Source: CADCWK01 sp965218235
GTDB taxonomy: Bacteria > Chloroflexota > Chloroflexia > Thermomicrobiales > UBA6265
Direction of reading: 5' to 3'
Assembly (NCBI GenBank): GCA_965218235.1
Contig: OZ244596.1
Location: 1,736,001-1,800,000, forward strand
Length of the DNA: 64,000 bases
The notes beneath the pieces were generated by a model that had not been told where the DNA came from, made no database searches, and saw nothing but the letters and a program-made list of their open reading frames with translations. A program made the translations under genes and the position numbers. Positions 26,283 through 34,578 of the stretch are shown here, piece by piece; position 1 is the first letter of the stretch; the number at the start of each line of letters is the position of its first letter.

Positions 26283-27256
26283 AGTTCCTTCGCGATCTTC
26301 GCCTTTGTGTACCCCTTCTCCTTGAGCATGGCGAACGTCTTCGGCCAGAGATACGACCCCTCTCTCGGACACGGGTTCGGCTCATCGGTGCGGTACCCGG
26401 CCTGAGAGAGTTCGAGATTCAGCGTCCGATACTGCCAGCTATTGATGATCTTCAAGTCGGCCAGTCGCCGGACCAGTGCTGAGAGAGAAACGGCCCAGTA
26501 GCTCTTCATCGCGATCAGATTATTCAGGTGAGCGAATTTTGGCGCCCGAGCAATGACGCTCCCGGAAGGCATGAGGAAGCTCGAAGCGAACTTGTGCGCC
26601 TCGGCTTCCGCCTCCTGTCCCTGCGGCGCCCCGTGGCGATGAAGGACCAGATGCGCCAATTCGTGCGCGGCATCGAAGCGACTCCGCTCGGCGGACTTCC
26701 GGGTGTTCAAGAGCATAAAGGGCCGGTCGCCATCGAAGAATGAGAACGCATCCACGTTCTCTGACTCAAGGGCCAGCGTGAAGACGCGCACGCCATGACG
26801 CTCGAGTGTTCGAATGAGGGGAAGGATGGGCTTGTCCGAAAAGCGCCAGTGGTCACGGAGCGCCTCCGCCGCTGCCTCGGGCGTATGGTCGCGGAGGTCA
26901 GGCAGATTTGCGGCGGGGAGGTTCAGCTTCTCATCCAGCCAGGTACTCAGGCGGACGGCCTGTGTCCCTTGAGCGTTCGCCTGGTGAACCTCGGAACTCG
27001 TGCGCTTCGTGAGCGCACGGAAGCTGATGGAGTCACGCGGGACCTCAGCCAAATCTTCCCCGGAGAAGAAGCTCTCGGGGAAACCGAGGACCGAGGCGAT
27101 ACGCTCCAGCGTGGCGGCGCTCGGCGGATACTCCCCGCGCTCATATGCGGTAAATGCGCGGGGATCGACGCCAACGGCAGCGGCGGTAGCTTGCTTTGTC
27201 ACGCCACGCCGCCGCCGGGCGAAACTCAAGCGGGAGGGGGTGAAAGATGGGTCCAT
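26153..27256 (-). CDS. XRE-family regulator with ImmA/IrrE metallopeptidase domain
   Basis: 367 aa. N-terminal helix-turn-helix ('LSFARRRRGVTKQATAAAVGVDPRAFTAYERG'), then an ImmA/IrrE domain with the zinc motif HELAH in 'RFDAAHELAHLVLHRHGAPQ' and a downstream Glu ('AEAEAHKFASSFLMP'). Such fusions cleave or control phage/ICE repressors, DNA-damage regulators or toxin partners. The gene starts 3 bp after the stop of the 147-aa gene, making an operon. GC is clearly lower than the surroundings, a sign of transfer. Confidence 0.85.
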   Translation of the reverse strand: MDPSFTPSRLSFARRRRGVTKQATAAAVGVDPRAFTAYERGEYPPSAATLERIASVLGFPESFFSGEDLAEVPRDSISFRALTKRTSSEVHQANAQGTQAVRLSTWLDEKLNLPAANLPDLRDHTPEAAAEALRDHWRFSDKPILPLIRTLERHGVRVFTLALESENVDAFSFFDGDRPFMLLNTRKSAERSRFDAAHELAHLVLHRHGAPQGQEAEAEAHKFASSFLMPSGSVIARAPKFAHLNNLIAMKSYWAVSLSALVRRLADLKIINSWQYRTLNLELSQAGYRTDEPNPCPREGSYLWPKTFAMLKEKGYTKAKIAKELHMTTRDLDGMVSGLTMTSIEGGRTSTPSPRDAGSGPSLLKVK

Positions 27257-27259
27257 GTC

Positions 27260-27703
27260 TCAGCTCTTGTGTGTGATCGCGGGAAAATCGTCGTCACCGT
27301 CGAACCTGCCATCCCAGTTCGAGTCATCGGGCGTGCCGTTCCCGTTGTCGACCCCGAGGTCATCGAAGGAGATGGGGGCGAAGAAGATGCGCTTCAGCCA
27401 GCCAGAGGCCCGTCCCTCAGCGTCAACCGCGATGGGCAGCGACAGCTCGAAACGCATCTCCTTCTTTCGCATGTCGCGATAGTGGAGGAGCAGCCAGAGC
27501 GTGTCAGGCGGTACGAGGGCCTTAACCGTTTGGATAACGGGGACGCCCCAGAGGGGAAGCTGCTGGTTCCGGTTCTCATCGATCCGCGTCTGCACACGGA
27601 CGCCACGCGGGTAACGGGTCAAGGGATTCCGGTCAGGGCGTCCGGTATCGTGGTTCCCGAGCGTGACCGCGATGGAGAAGCGGTCCTCGGGATGAGTGGT
27701 CAA
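27260..27703 (-). CDS. Hypothetical protein, partner of ImmA-like gene
   Basis: 147 aa, not recognised. N-terminal part is strand-rich ('RFSIAVTLGNHDTGRP', 'TLWLLLHYRDMRKKEMRFELSLPI'), and the tail is very acidic (DDLGVDNGNGTPDDSNWDG then DGDDDFPAI). Calcium-binding-like D-x-N-G-N-G runs occur there. It is immediately upstream of the XRE-ImmA gene and shares its lower GC. It may be the peptidase's target or a toxin; this is inference from position. Confidence 0.6.
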   Translation of the reverse strand: MTTHPEDRFSIAVTLGNHDTGRPDRNPLTRYPRGVRVQTRIDENRNQQLPLWGVPVIQTVKALVPPDTLWLLLHYRDMRKKEMRFELSLPIAVDAEGRASGWLKRIFFAPISFDDLGVDNGNGTPDDSNWDGRFDGDDDFPAITHKS

Positions 27704-27775
27704 CGCCGACCCTCGGTCTGACCGGGTCCATCTGTCCGGAACAGTCTGCTCCCGGAGCGACTGGGTCGTTCGGGA

Positions 27776-27937
27776 CTACATGTTGAAGCCCGCCGTAGCA
27801 GGCGGCGCCAGTTCCCGTGTGCTAAGGGCGACGACCAGGCCGTCACTCACGGCTTGGGTGATGATGGGTGCGGTGAGATCCATCTCCGCCAGTGGCGAAG
27901 CTTCGTCCTCCGCGTGGTAGTTCGCAATTGCGGCCAT
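27776..27937 (-). CDS. Small hypothetical protein, first gene of ImmA operon
   Basis: 53 aa from ATG 27937 with GGAGGG 6 bases upstream (a longer frame to 27994 has no site). Sequence starts MAAIANYHAEDEASPLAEMD and ends with APPATAGFNM. Not recognised. It lies 72 bp before the 147-aa gene on the same strand, so a three-gene operon is likely. Confidence 0.45.
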   Translation of the reverse strand: MAAIANYHAEDEASPLAEMDLTAPIITQAVSDGLVVALSTRELAPPATAGFNM

Positions 27938-28011
27938 GTTGTCCCTCCGGACGTCCCTGAGCCCAGTCGGCTCATGACGTTCAGCGTACCACACAGACGG
28001 TCGTAAAATAG

Positions 28012-28236
28012 GTAGTACGGACAGCCGGGCTCCGAAGCGTCACGCCTGGGTCAGGTTCGCTTCCGCCTGTGGCCACTCCTGACGAACTATCTCCGCTATG
28101 GCAGCGGCTGTCGGCGGCCGAGGCCTGGCAGCGCCGCCGCCGGATCGTCTACGTCGGGATGATGCGGGCGATGCGGTCGCTGGTCATGCTGCTACCGAAG
28201 GAGGCGTCGCCCTTGACCGCTGGGCTTTCCCGGTAG
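28012..28236 (+). pseudogene. UvrD/Rep helicase C-terminal fragment
   Basis: A start-less frame ending in TAG at 28234. It contains 'AEAWQRRRRIVYVGMMRAM' then 'RSLVMLLPKEASPL', which matches UvrD motif VI ('EERRLLYVAMTRA...L...', followed by a short tail). The catalytic Arg context (TRA) has become MRA. It is in the same orientation as the RelE-like fragment 1.9 kb upstream. Best read as the 3' end of the gene that the ImmA operon interrupted. Confidence 0.5.
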
Positions 28237-28401
28237 GAAGCCGCGCAGTCGTCGGTTGACGACGATGGGAGCAGGGGTCATGACCGACCATTGACCGGAC
28301 CACGCCTGCGCCCTGGATGTGCCCGTCACCGGAGAGCCTGTCGCGTTCGGGGCTACCTCGCGTTCGGCCTGGGTTCTGCGCTCTCGTCCCGGCCGTCACG
28401 C

Positions 28402-29304
28402 TCAGATGAAGGGATCCCGGAGTCGCGCCACAAGCTCCGGAGCCGTCAGACCTTCCCAGACCCAGGCTGCCCGGCCAAAGGTCGGCAACAGGTCATGCTC
28501 GGTGTCGCTCAGCGAGCGGATCGACGTATACCCGTCCAACGCGTACCGCCTCACGCTCGCCGGGATCCGGGTGTAGTAGTAGGCAACGTCATAGGCTCGC
28601 CATCCGTAGGCACAGAGGTCGAAGTCGAAGAGGGTGATCGATCCGTCGTCGGCGAGGTGAAGGTTCCCGCCATGAACGTCGCCGTGGATGATTCCCCATA
28701 TTCCCGGGCCCGGTGTGAACGCGGCCAGTCGTTCCCTGATCTCCGAGACCTGTTCCTCGATGAACCGGCGATCAGCGGAAGAAAGGTCTTCGATCAAGGG
28801 CTCCAGCTTACTCAGCGGCTTGTCCAGCAGCGCGACGAGGTCGAGCCGATACCTGGGATGCCCGGATCGGAACGCGTCAGCGGCCAGGTGGACCTTCGCC
28901 AGCGTCTCCCCCACCAGCCGTGCCTGATTAGACGTGAGCCGGTCATCTGGTATGACTTTGCCGGGTGCCCATGCGAACAGGGAGCAGGAGATTTCCTGAC
29001 CGTCGTCCACCACGATCCCAAGCACATCACCGTTGATCCGCGGCAGCGGTGTCGAGACCGGAACACCATGCCGGAAGAGATGCGCAAGCAAGTCGAGTTC
29101 GAACCGAAGATCTCCTTCGCCAGCGATCCAGCCCTTCGTCGGCGGCGAGGTCTGCACACGCAGGACGAAGCGTCGATCCCCGACGGTGACCCGATACGTG
29201 TCGTTAACGCCGAAGCCGCCCCGGATGCGCACGCATTCACCTGGATAGCCGAAGCCATAGTCCCGCGCGACGAGGCACTTGAGACGATCTTCGATGACGG
29301 ACAT
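28402..29304 (-). CDS. Aminoglycoside phosphotransferase/choline kinase-fold kinase
   Basis: 300 aa from ATG 29304 (AGGGACC upstream). 'FVLRVQ' has the N-lobe strand where the ATP-binding Lys is usual (Arg here), 'GIIHGDVHGGNLHL' is the catalytic loop and 'ITLFDFDLCAYGW' the metal-binding DFD. The APH family also includes homoserine kinase ThrB2 and SrkA; the sequence does not decide the substrate. Antibiotic resistance should not be inferred. Confidence 0.8.
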   Translation of the reverse strand: MSVIEDRLKCLVARDYGFGYPGECVRIRGGFGVNDTYRVTVGDRRFVLRVQTSPPTKGWIAGEGDLRFELDLLAHLFRHGVPVSTPLPRINGDVLGIVVDDGQEISCSLFAWAPGKVIPDDRLTSNQARLVGETLAKVHLAADAFRSGHPRYRLDLVALLDKPLSKLEPLIEDLSSADRRFIEEQVSEIRERLAAFTPGPGIWGIIHGDVHGGNLHLADDGSITLFDFDLCAYGWRAYDVAYYYTRIPASVRRYALDGYTSIRSLSDTEHDLLPTFGRAAWVWEGLTAPELVARLRDPFI

Positions 29305-29557
29305 TGGGCGGTCCCTCACACTGACGGGGCACCCCGGGGCGACCAGTGGCTCACTCGTTGGCTTCCGTAGGAGGCACAGTATCGGACGGGCCGCTGCGGC
29401 CCGTCATGCTTTCCGCGGCCACGTTCGAGCGCTCGCCCCGGCGGCGGTTGAACATGCATGGATATCCAGCAGCCGGCTGACCCCTTGCCGGGACACGGTA
29501 CGGGCACCGATGATCTCCGGGTACGCGTCGCCCCGCACCACCAAGGAGTCCTTCCGG

Positions 29558-30367
29558 ATGAAGCGCACGGTCTCGACCTGGTCCCTGCACCGCACCCTCG
29601 GCCGGTTCGTCGAGGCCGGTTCGGCCACGCTCGGCGGGCCGTTCATGGACGCATCGTCCGGAACGGGCGGAATCGCCCTGCTGGAATTGCCGCGGCAATT
29701 GAAGGCGCATGGCTACGACGCGGTCCAGATCGTCCATTTCCACCTCCCGTCGGTCGAGCCGGTGTATCTGGCCCAACTCCGTGCCGCCCTTCAGGAGGCC
29801 GGGGTCGAGCTGGATACCCTGTTGATCGACGACGGCGACCTGACCGACCCAACGAATGCCGATCGAACCGAGGCGTGGATCGGCGAGTGGCTGAACGTCG
29901 CCGTCGCGCTCGGGGCGACGCGGGCTCGCGTCGTCGCCGGGCAGGCCGAACCGACGCCGGAGCGGCTGCGCGAGAGCGCCCGGCGGCTCGTCCGGCTGGC
30001 CCGTGCGCACCCGGAGGTCCGGCTCGTGACCGAGAACTGGAAGTCCCTCCTGCCGGACGGGGCGACCGTCCGGGATCTGCTTCGACAGACCGGCGATGAG
30101 ATCGGATTGCTGATCGACCTGGGAAACTGGAGCGGGCCGGACAAGTATGACGAGCTGGCGCTGATCGCCCCGCTGGCCGAGACCTGCCACGCCAAGTGCC
30201 GCTTCGTTGGCGGCGAGCCCGACGCCGTCGATTTCCTCCGGGCGTTGCTGGTGCTGAAGGACGCGGCCTACGACGGACCGCTGGCGCTGATCTACGACGG
30301 AACCGATGATGACGAGTGGGCTCAGCTCGACGTTGAGCAGGCGCTTGTCCAGAGCGTCTTCGGCTGA
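29558..30367 (+). CDS. Sugar phosphate isomerase/epimerase-like TIM barrel
   Basis: 269 aa, ATG 29558 with AAGGAG 9 bases upstream. 'RTVSTWSLHRTLGRF' at the start, 'GYDAVQIVHFHLP', 'RLVTENWKSLLPDG', 'GLLIDLGNWSG' and 'CHAKCRF' follow the xylose-isomerase-like barrel with metal-binding Glu, Asp and His. Likely acts on a sugar or inositol derivative. A hairpin follows at 30388. Confidence 0.75.
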   Translation: MKRTVSTWSLHRTLGRFVEAGSATLGGPFMDASSGTGGIALLELPRQLKAHGYDAVQIVHFHLPSVEPVYLAQLRAALQEAGVELDTLLIDDGDLTDPTNADRTEAWIGEWLNVAVALGATRARVVAGQAEPTPERLRESARRLVRLARAHPEVRLVTENWKSLLPDGATVRDLLRQTGDEIGLLIDLGNWSGPDKYDELALIAPLAETCHAKCRFVGGEPDAVDFLRALLVLKDAAYDGPLALIYDGTDDDEWAQLDVEQALVQSVFG

Positions 30368-30387
30368 TTCGCTCCTGCCCTTCGTCC

Positions 30388-30407
30388 GGAGCCGCAAATC
30401 CGGCTCC
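30388..30407 (+). terminator. Hairpin after TIM-barrel gene
   Basis: GGAGCCG-CAAATC-CGGCTCC, a perfect 7-bp stem 20 bp after the stop of the isomerase-like gene. There is no T tract, so termination is plausible but unproven. Confidence 0.35.
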
Positions 30408-30499
30408 ATGGGAGAAGTCAGACAAGGCACGACCTGACAGACTGCGTCATCTGTCGAAGATCGATACGACCGATTCGGCTGCCGGGGGAGGGTGAGAAC

Positions 30500-30883
30500 A
30501 TGGAAAATTGGCCAGGTGGGATCAGGGCCATCACGCTGTTCGTGGAGGACCTTGAAGAATCGAAGCAGTTCTACCGCGCGGTGTTCGGCCTGCCCGTCGT
30601 GTTCGAGGACGAGACTTCAGCGGTCTTCCGGTTCGGGGACACGCTCATCAACCTGCTCAGCATCGCGGCCGCGCCCGAGCTCATCGCTCCGGCCGGCGTC
30701 GCCCCTCGTGAGGCCGGCTCGCGCCTGCAGTTCACGCTCGGCGTGGAGGATGTCGATGCCATGTGCGTGGAGCTGGTCAGCCGCGGGGTGGTCCTGCTGA
30801 ACGGACCGGTGGATCGACCCTGGGGTATCCGGACCGCCAGCTTCGCGGATCCGGCTGGTCACATCTGGGAGATCGCGACGTAG
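30500..30883 (+). CDS. VOC family (glyoxalase-like) protein
   Basis: 127 aa, ATG 30500 after GGGGGAGG. Two beta-alpha-beta-beta-beta units: 'GIRAITLFVEDLEESKQFYRAVFG' and 'LQFTLGVEDVDAMCVELVSRGV', ending 'RTASFADPAGHIWEIA' with the metal-binding Glu. Family members include glyoxalase I, dioxygenases and antibiotic-binding proteins; the specific role is not evident. Confidence 0.85.
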   Translation: MENWPGGIRAITLFVEDLEESKQFYRAVFGLPVVFEDETSAVFRFGDTLINLLSIAAAPELIAPAGVAPREAGSRLQFTLGVEDVDAMCVELVSRGVVLLNGPVDRPWGIRTASFADPAGHIWEIAT

Positions 30884-30984
30884 CGGTCACGGAGACGACT
30901 GGCGCCATCGGGGACCGCTATCCGTTCCTGGTGGCGACATTCGTCGTGACTCGGCGCCAGAAACAGCGTGCCCGCACACACTCC

Positions 30985-31004
30985 CGCTGGCTCAATCGAC
31001 CAAC
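30985..31004 (+). repeat. 20-bp direct repeat, left copy
   Basis: CGCTGGCTCAATCGACCAAC here and CGCTGGTTCAATCGACCAAC at 32363-32382 differ at one base. The pair brackets the LPNTG surface protein gene (31097-32074). Confidence 0.5.
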
Positions 31005-31096
31005 TCCTCGCCACGTCACCTGACGCTTACGCCTGGCCACTCCAGGAGAGACACGCCCATTGGCGCTGCTCGTAAGCGTGGATCCCGGCTAGGATC

Positions 31097-32074
31097 TTGA
31101 ATGCTGGTTGGGGACCGAGCCGAGAGTCGCGCGGCCAGCGCCTGCCCCGGATCGTCATCGCGGCCAGGTTGCTGACCGCCATAGTCACGGGTCTGTTCGC
31201 CGTCAAGGGATCCGTGTCGACGCTGACCGACCCGGGCAACGACGGTATCGACTGTGGTCAGTTCACGAACCAGGGGGACACGCAGGCGTACTTCAACGGC
31301 GATGGCGGACATATCGATCGGAACCCGGTTGGCCTTGACGGCCCGTTCGCCCAGGATACGCCCGACGAACCGGATGGCGTGGTGTGCGAGACACTGCCGG
31401 GCGAAGGAGCCGCGTCAGCCGCCCCTGCCGTGGCGCCGGAACCGTCCGATACACCATCGGTTGATCTGCCGGGAACGACCGCGCCGGGCGTCGTGACGAT
31501 CCAGGCGATCATCGGGACCAATGACGCACTGACTGGCTCGGCCACGCTCGCCGGCGGCCTTGAGTTGTCGAGCGGGCTTGTCCCGCCGCTGAGCGTCGTG
31601 GCTCCTGGCGTCACCTTCAACGTGGTGGACTTCGACACGAATACCACCATCGATCGAGGCACGACGGATGCGGACGGCCGCGTCGTCCTAGATGGCGAGT
31701 ACGGTGCCCTGTTCTTCGTGACGGTCGACGGCTTCGTCGGCGCGTCCCAGGCGTACGAGCTGGCCGAGGGCGAGGTAGTCTTCTTCCAGGCCGTCACCTA
31801 CGTCTCGTCGGACGAAGCTCCGGCATCCGTCCAACCGACGGTTGCGCCGTCCATGGCCGCGAGTGACGCTGCCGGGGCCGACGGCGGTGCTGCGTCTGGC
31901 GCCGGGAGTGGGACTGGAGCCGGATCGGGCACGGACGCCGCTGGCGCTGTCGCTCTGCCAAACACCGGCACCGGCTCGGCGCCGTCGAGCGATTCGCCGG
32001 GCCTGGTGGCGCTGCTGGCCGGCTTAATGGCTCTGGGTATCGGCGCAATGCTGCTCCGGCGTCGCGTCGCGTAA
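31097..32074 (+). CDS. LPNTG-anchored secreted protein with SpaA-like domain
   Basis: 325 aa. N-terminal hydrophobic segment 'RIVIAARLLTAIVTGLFAV' acts as signal. The next part, with 'DPGNDGIDCGQFTNQGD' and 'DEPDGVVCETLP', has Asp-rich Cys motifs like calcium-binding Excalibur-type domains. A middle SpaA-like segment (VAPGVTFNVVDFDT...GTTDADGRVVL) leads to a Ser/Ala/Gly linker and a sortase signal: LPNTG at residue 287, hydrophobic helix, RRR. The start is a TTG and uncertain. Likely cell-wall attached; the only sortase in view is at 54001-58155. Confidence 0.75.
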   Translation: MNAGWGPSRESRGQRLPRIVIAARLLTAIVTGLFAVKGSVSTLTDPGNDGIDCGQFTNQGDTQAYFNGDGGHIDRNPVGLDGPFAQDTPDEPDGVVCETLPGEGAASAAPAVAPEPSDTPSVDLPGTTAPGVVTIQAIIGTNDALTGSATLAGGLELSSGLVPPLSVVAPGVTFNVVDFDTNTTIDRGTTDADGRVVLDGEYGALFFVTVDGFVGASQAYELAEGEVVFFQAVTYVSSDEAPASVQPTVAPSMAASDAAGADGGAASGAGSGTGAGSGTDAAGAVALPNTGTGSAPSSDSPGLVALLAGLMALGIGAMLLRRRVA

Positions 32075-32583
32075 ACTCCGTCGGTCGTGGAACGCACGAC
32101 GTCGGGAAGCACGGCGTTGTCAGGGACCCCTTCCTGATAGCGCCGTCCGCCGTCTGGATCGTTGATTGGCCGGCAAGAGGTGAGTCAAAGGGAGCAGACA
32201 CGGGTCTGGCGAGAAGAGTGATCCAACCCGAGTCTGCTCCGGAGAGCCCGTGCCCGCGGTAAACACCTGACGGCCTGACTGATCCGGGATCAACTGCCGC
32301 GATTCTGCCCAAGCGCGGGGCTGCAGACGCCGCCTATCCGTCAGCGCGCTCGTCGGCGATATCGCTGGTTCAATCGACCAACGGCGCGCCGCCTGAACTG
32401 CCGTCTAGCACCGGTCGCTCCTCCGACTGTGTCCGGACTGGTACGCATTATTATTGACTTACGAATGGTAATATCGTACCCGTTACTGAATCGTCAGGCA
32501 GCAACCTGGCGGAATCCGGCTTGATGACGTCCGGAGCCGATAGTGTCCAGCCCGTCGATCACGCAACACATATTGGAGATGAC
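32075..32583. other. Intergenic region with an AT-rich patch
   Basis: About 510 bp without a gene. The right copy of the 20-bp direct repeat lies at 32363-32382. Around 32445-32485 base composition drops sharply (CATTATTATTGACTTACG then GGTAATATCG), likely the promoter of the interrupted nitroreductase gene, although the TTGACT and TAATAT elements are too close for a standard spacer. Confidence 0.4.
32363..32382 (+). repeat. 20-bp direct repeat, right copy
   Basis: Partner of 30985-31004 with 19 of 20 identities; see that entry. Confidence 0.5.
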
Positions 32584-33006
32584 ATGACCGACACGACCGA
32601 CATGAACGACTACAACCAGCGGGTGATCACGGAGTTCCGGGCCAACGATGGCCAAGTCGCCGGGCTGCCGCCGGCGAGCCCGATCCTGCTCCTGCACACC
32701 GTTGGCGCGAAGAGCGGCCGCGAACTGGTCTCGCCACTGGTCTACCACCGCGATGGGGAGCGGTTCTAGATCTTCGCCTCGGCCAACGGCGCCGACCGGA
32801 GCCCGGCCTGGTACCACAATCTGGTCGCCAACCCGGACGTGACGGTCGAGTGGGAGCCCGAGACCCTGCCAATGCGGGCGACGGTGGTGACCGGCCCCGA
32901 GCGGGACCGGCTCTACGCGGAGCAGGCCGGGCGCGCCACCCAGTTCGAGGGCTATCAGCGCAAGACGAGCCGGGTGATCCCAGTCGTCGCGCTCGACCCA
33001 GCCTGA
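32584..33006 (+). pseudogene. Deazaflavin-dependent nitroreductase interrupted by TAG
   Basis: From ATG 32584: 'YNQRVITEFRANDGQVAGLP', 'LLLHTVGAKSGRELVSPLVY', 'GERF', then TAG at 32767-32769, then 'IFASANGADRSPAWYHNLVAN' and on to a TGA at 33004. This is the full DDN/F420H2-dependent reductase pattern with one amber codon, where the intact relative at 58369 has a sense codon in 'RMVVIGSN'. Either a recent nonsense mutation or a sequencing error. Confidence 0.8.
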
Positions 33007-33057
33007 CCGGTCAGTAGCGTCTGGTGAAGGACATCGACACAGGACGCTACTGACCGG
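33007..33057. terminator. 15-bp perfect inverted repeat after the broken nitroreductase
   Basis: CCGGTCAGTAGCGTC (33007-33021) and GACGCTACTGACCGG (33043-33057) with a 21-base loop. It starts within the TGA stop context and could stabilise or end the transcript. There is no T tract. Confidence 0.5.
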
Positions 33058-33232
33058 CACCAGACGCGACGCGCGTCCACTCGACACGCGCCTTCTCCCG
33101 GCCGTGACGCGGGTTCAACTGGTCTGGAGCCCGAGCCGAGCCTGGTGCCGGTCGCTCGTGTGCGATGACGTCTGGACCGGCCAAGCGCGTCGCCGCAACA
33201 TGACCGCCCTGCTGTACCTCGGCTGGTCGTGG

Positions 33233-34078
33233 TTAGAGGGGCGGTGCGTTCGGATCCGGGTGCAGATTCACGTACCGACTCGACACCCACTGCGTCTCCT
33301 CCGCGTTGATCGCGGTCCAGGTCGAGCCATCCGCGGCGGTCGCTCGGTTGTGGAACGTGACGAGATCGTGAAAGGAGCGCGTCCCGACGATCGCGCTGTC
33401 CAGGCTCGGGCCCGATCGGACGTTGAGCACATCGGCCGTCACGGTGAGATTGATGATCTCGTCATCGGGTGTCGTCGGCGTACTGCCACTATCGCTGTTC
33501 GCCACGAGGTACTGGCCCGCGACCCAGCCGTAGTTGTCGACCGGATACCAGGTGTAGCCATCGGCTACCGTGGCGTCACCCGTGACGACCGCGACCGTGC
33601 CGGACCCATAGACGGTGAGGACTGAGGCCGAGATGGACGGCAGCGACCGGACGTTGAGCAGGTCCGTGCTGACTACGACCGAATCACCGTAGACGAACCC
33701 ATCCGTGGCCGGAGCCGGCGGCGTCGGCGTCGTGGGATTGCTCGGAGCGGACCCCCGGACGAAGCCTCGCACGAGGTAGCCGGTCGTGCCATCGCTCAGT
33801 TGCGCCTCGTACCAGTCGTAGCCATCCGCCGTCACCGAGTCGCCTAGGATTCTGATGTAGGTGTTATAGGGAAGCGTCGCGATGATCGAACCGCTGAGGC
33901 TCGGCAGGGCTCGAAAGTTGAGGAAATCGACATCGGTGAAGGCCGGCTCGCCCGGCTGACCGTCTTCCGCGGCCACGGTGGGAACGATTGAACTGACTCC
34001 AGCGACCATGCCACTGAACAGCAGTGACGCCCCCATCACTGCCGCTGCCACATGCCTGACGAACCGGATGTCGCGCAT
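33233..34078 (-). CDS. Secreted protein with three bacterial SH3 domains
   Basis: 281 aa. Signal peptide 'FVRHVAAAVMGASLLFSGMVAG...TVAAED'. Three SH3b units follow, each with the 'LN(F/V)R(A/S)LPS...S' start: 'DFLNFRALPSLSGSIIATL', 'DLLNVRSLPSISASVLTVY', 'DVLNVRSGPSLDSAIVGT'. Pro/Thr linkers separate them. SH3b domains usually bind peptidoglycan, so the product is probably wall-associated. The ATG at 34078 has GGGGAG very close upstream; the start may be slightly different. Confidence 0.8.
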   Translation of the reverse strand: MRDIRFVRHVAAAVMGASLLFSGMVAGVSSIVPTVAAEDGQPGEPAFTDVDFLNFRALPSLSGSIIATLPYNTYIRILGDSVTADGYDWYEAQLSDGTTGYLVRGFVRGSAPSNPTTPTPPAPATDGFVYGDSVVVSTDLLNVRSLPSISASVLTVYGSGTVAVVTGDATVADGYTWYPVDNYGWVAGQYLVANSDSGSTPTTPDDEIINLTVTADVLNVRSGPSLDSAIVGTRSFHDLVTFHNRATAADGSTWTAINAEETQWVSSRYVNLHPDPNAPPL

Positions 34079-34578
34079 CTCCCCAACCCTCTGTCTGATT
34101 CCCGCACCGTTCCTGCACCTCCCACGGCGCACGAACGTCAGGTGCTGGTTACCGTAGCGTAGTTGACCAGCTGTCACCAGTGTCTGGGAGGCTGTGCTCG
34201 TGTCAAGCTCAGCCTTTGGCCTCGAAATACGTACTCCTACGGAGCGGACCAGACGGACCATCCAGTTCGCGAGGTATCAGTGCGGGACGAGCCGCGCGCT
34301 CCCGATCATGACGTTCCATCCCGCCCGATTCGAACGACTGCTTCGGACGGGAGACAGTCCGGTGAAAGGCATCAGGGACGCGGACTAACAAATTCCTTCG
34401 GCCCGATTCGTCGTAGCCGCAGGCAGTTCCTCGCCAGGACGTCGGTCGATGAACCCGATCGTTCAACGTACCTATTTGAAGATCGTTTCCAATGGCTCAG
34501 TTGCCATTCGTGTTGGGGTTCGGTAGGCTCTTCGGACCGGAAACGCCGGTGTTCCCCCCTCTCGTGTCGGAGAAGTTC
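34079..34578. other. Divergent intergenic region
   Basis: About 500 bp between the divergent SH3 gene and the secreted protein at 34579. Small open frames lack support. It presumably holds both promoters; AACGTACCTATTTGAAGATC near 34467-34486 is the most AT-rich part on the rightward side. Confidence 0.3.

Noticed and set aside
25161..29304. Antibiotic resistance genes (chloramphenicol and aminoglycoside kinases)
   Set aside because: Both proteins have the fold only; most homologues act on other substrates, so resistance is not claimed.
30763..31023. 86-codon frame after the VOC gene
   Set aside because: Begins inside the VOC gene in another frame and shows no domain; downstream part is basic and unstructured.
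5564..33006. Genetic-code change making TAG a sense codon
   Set aside because: Several intact genes here clearly end in TAG, so simple nonsense mutations or errors explain the two cases better.
33104..33625. 173-codon plus-strand frame across the SH3 gene
   Set aside because: Antisense to the SH3-domain gene, whose signal peptide and repeats are clear.
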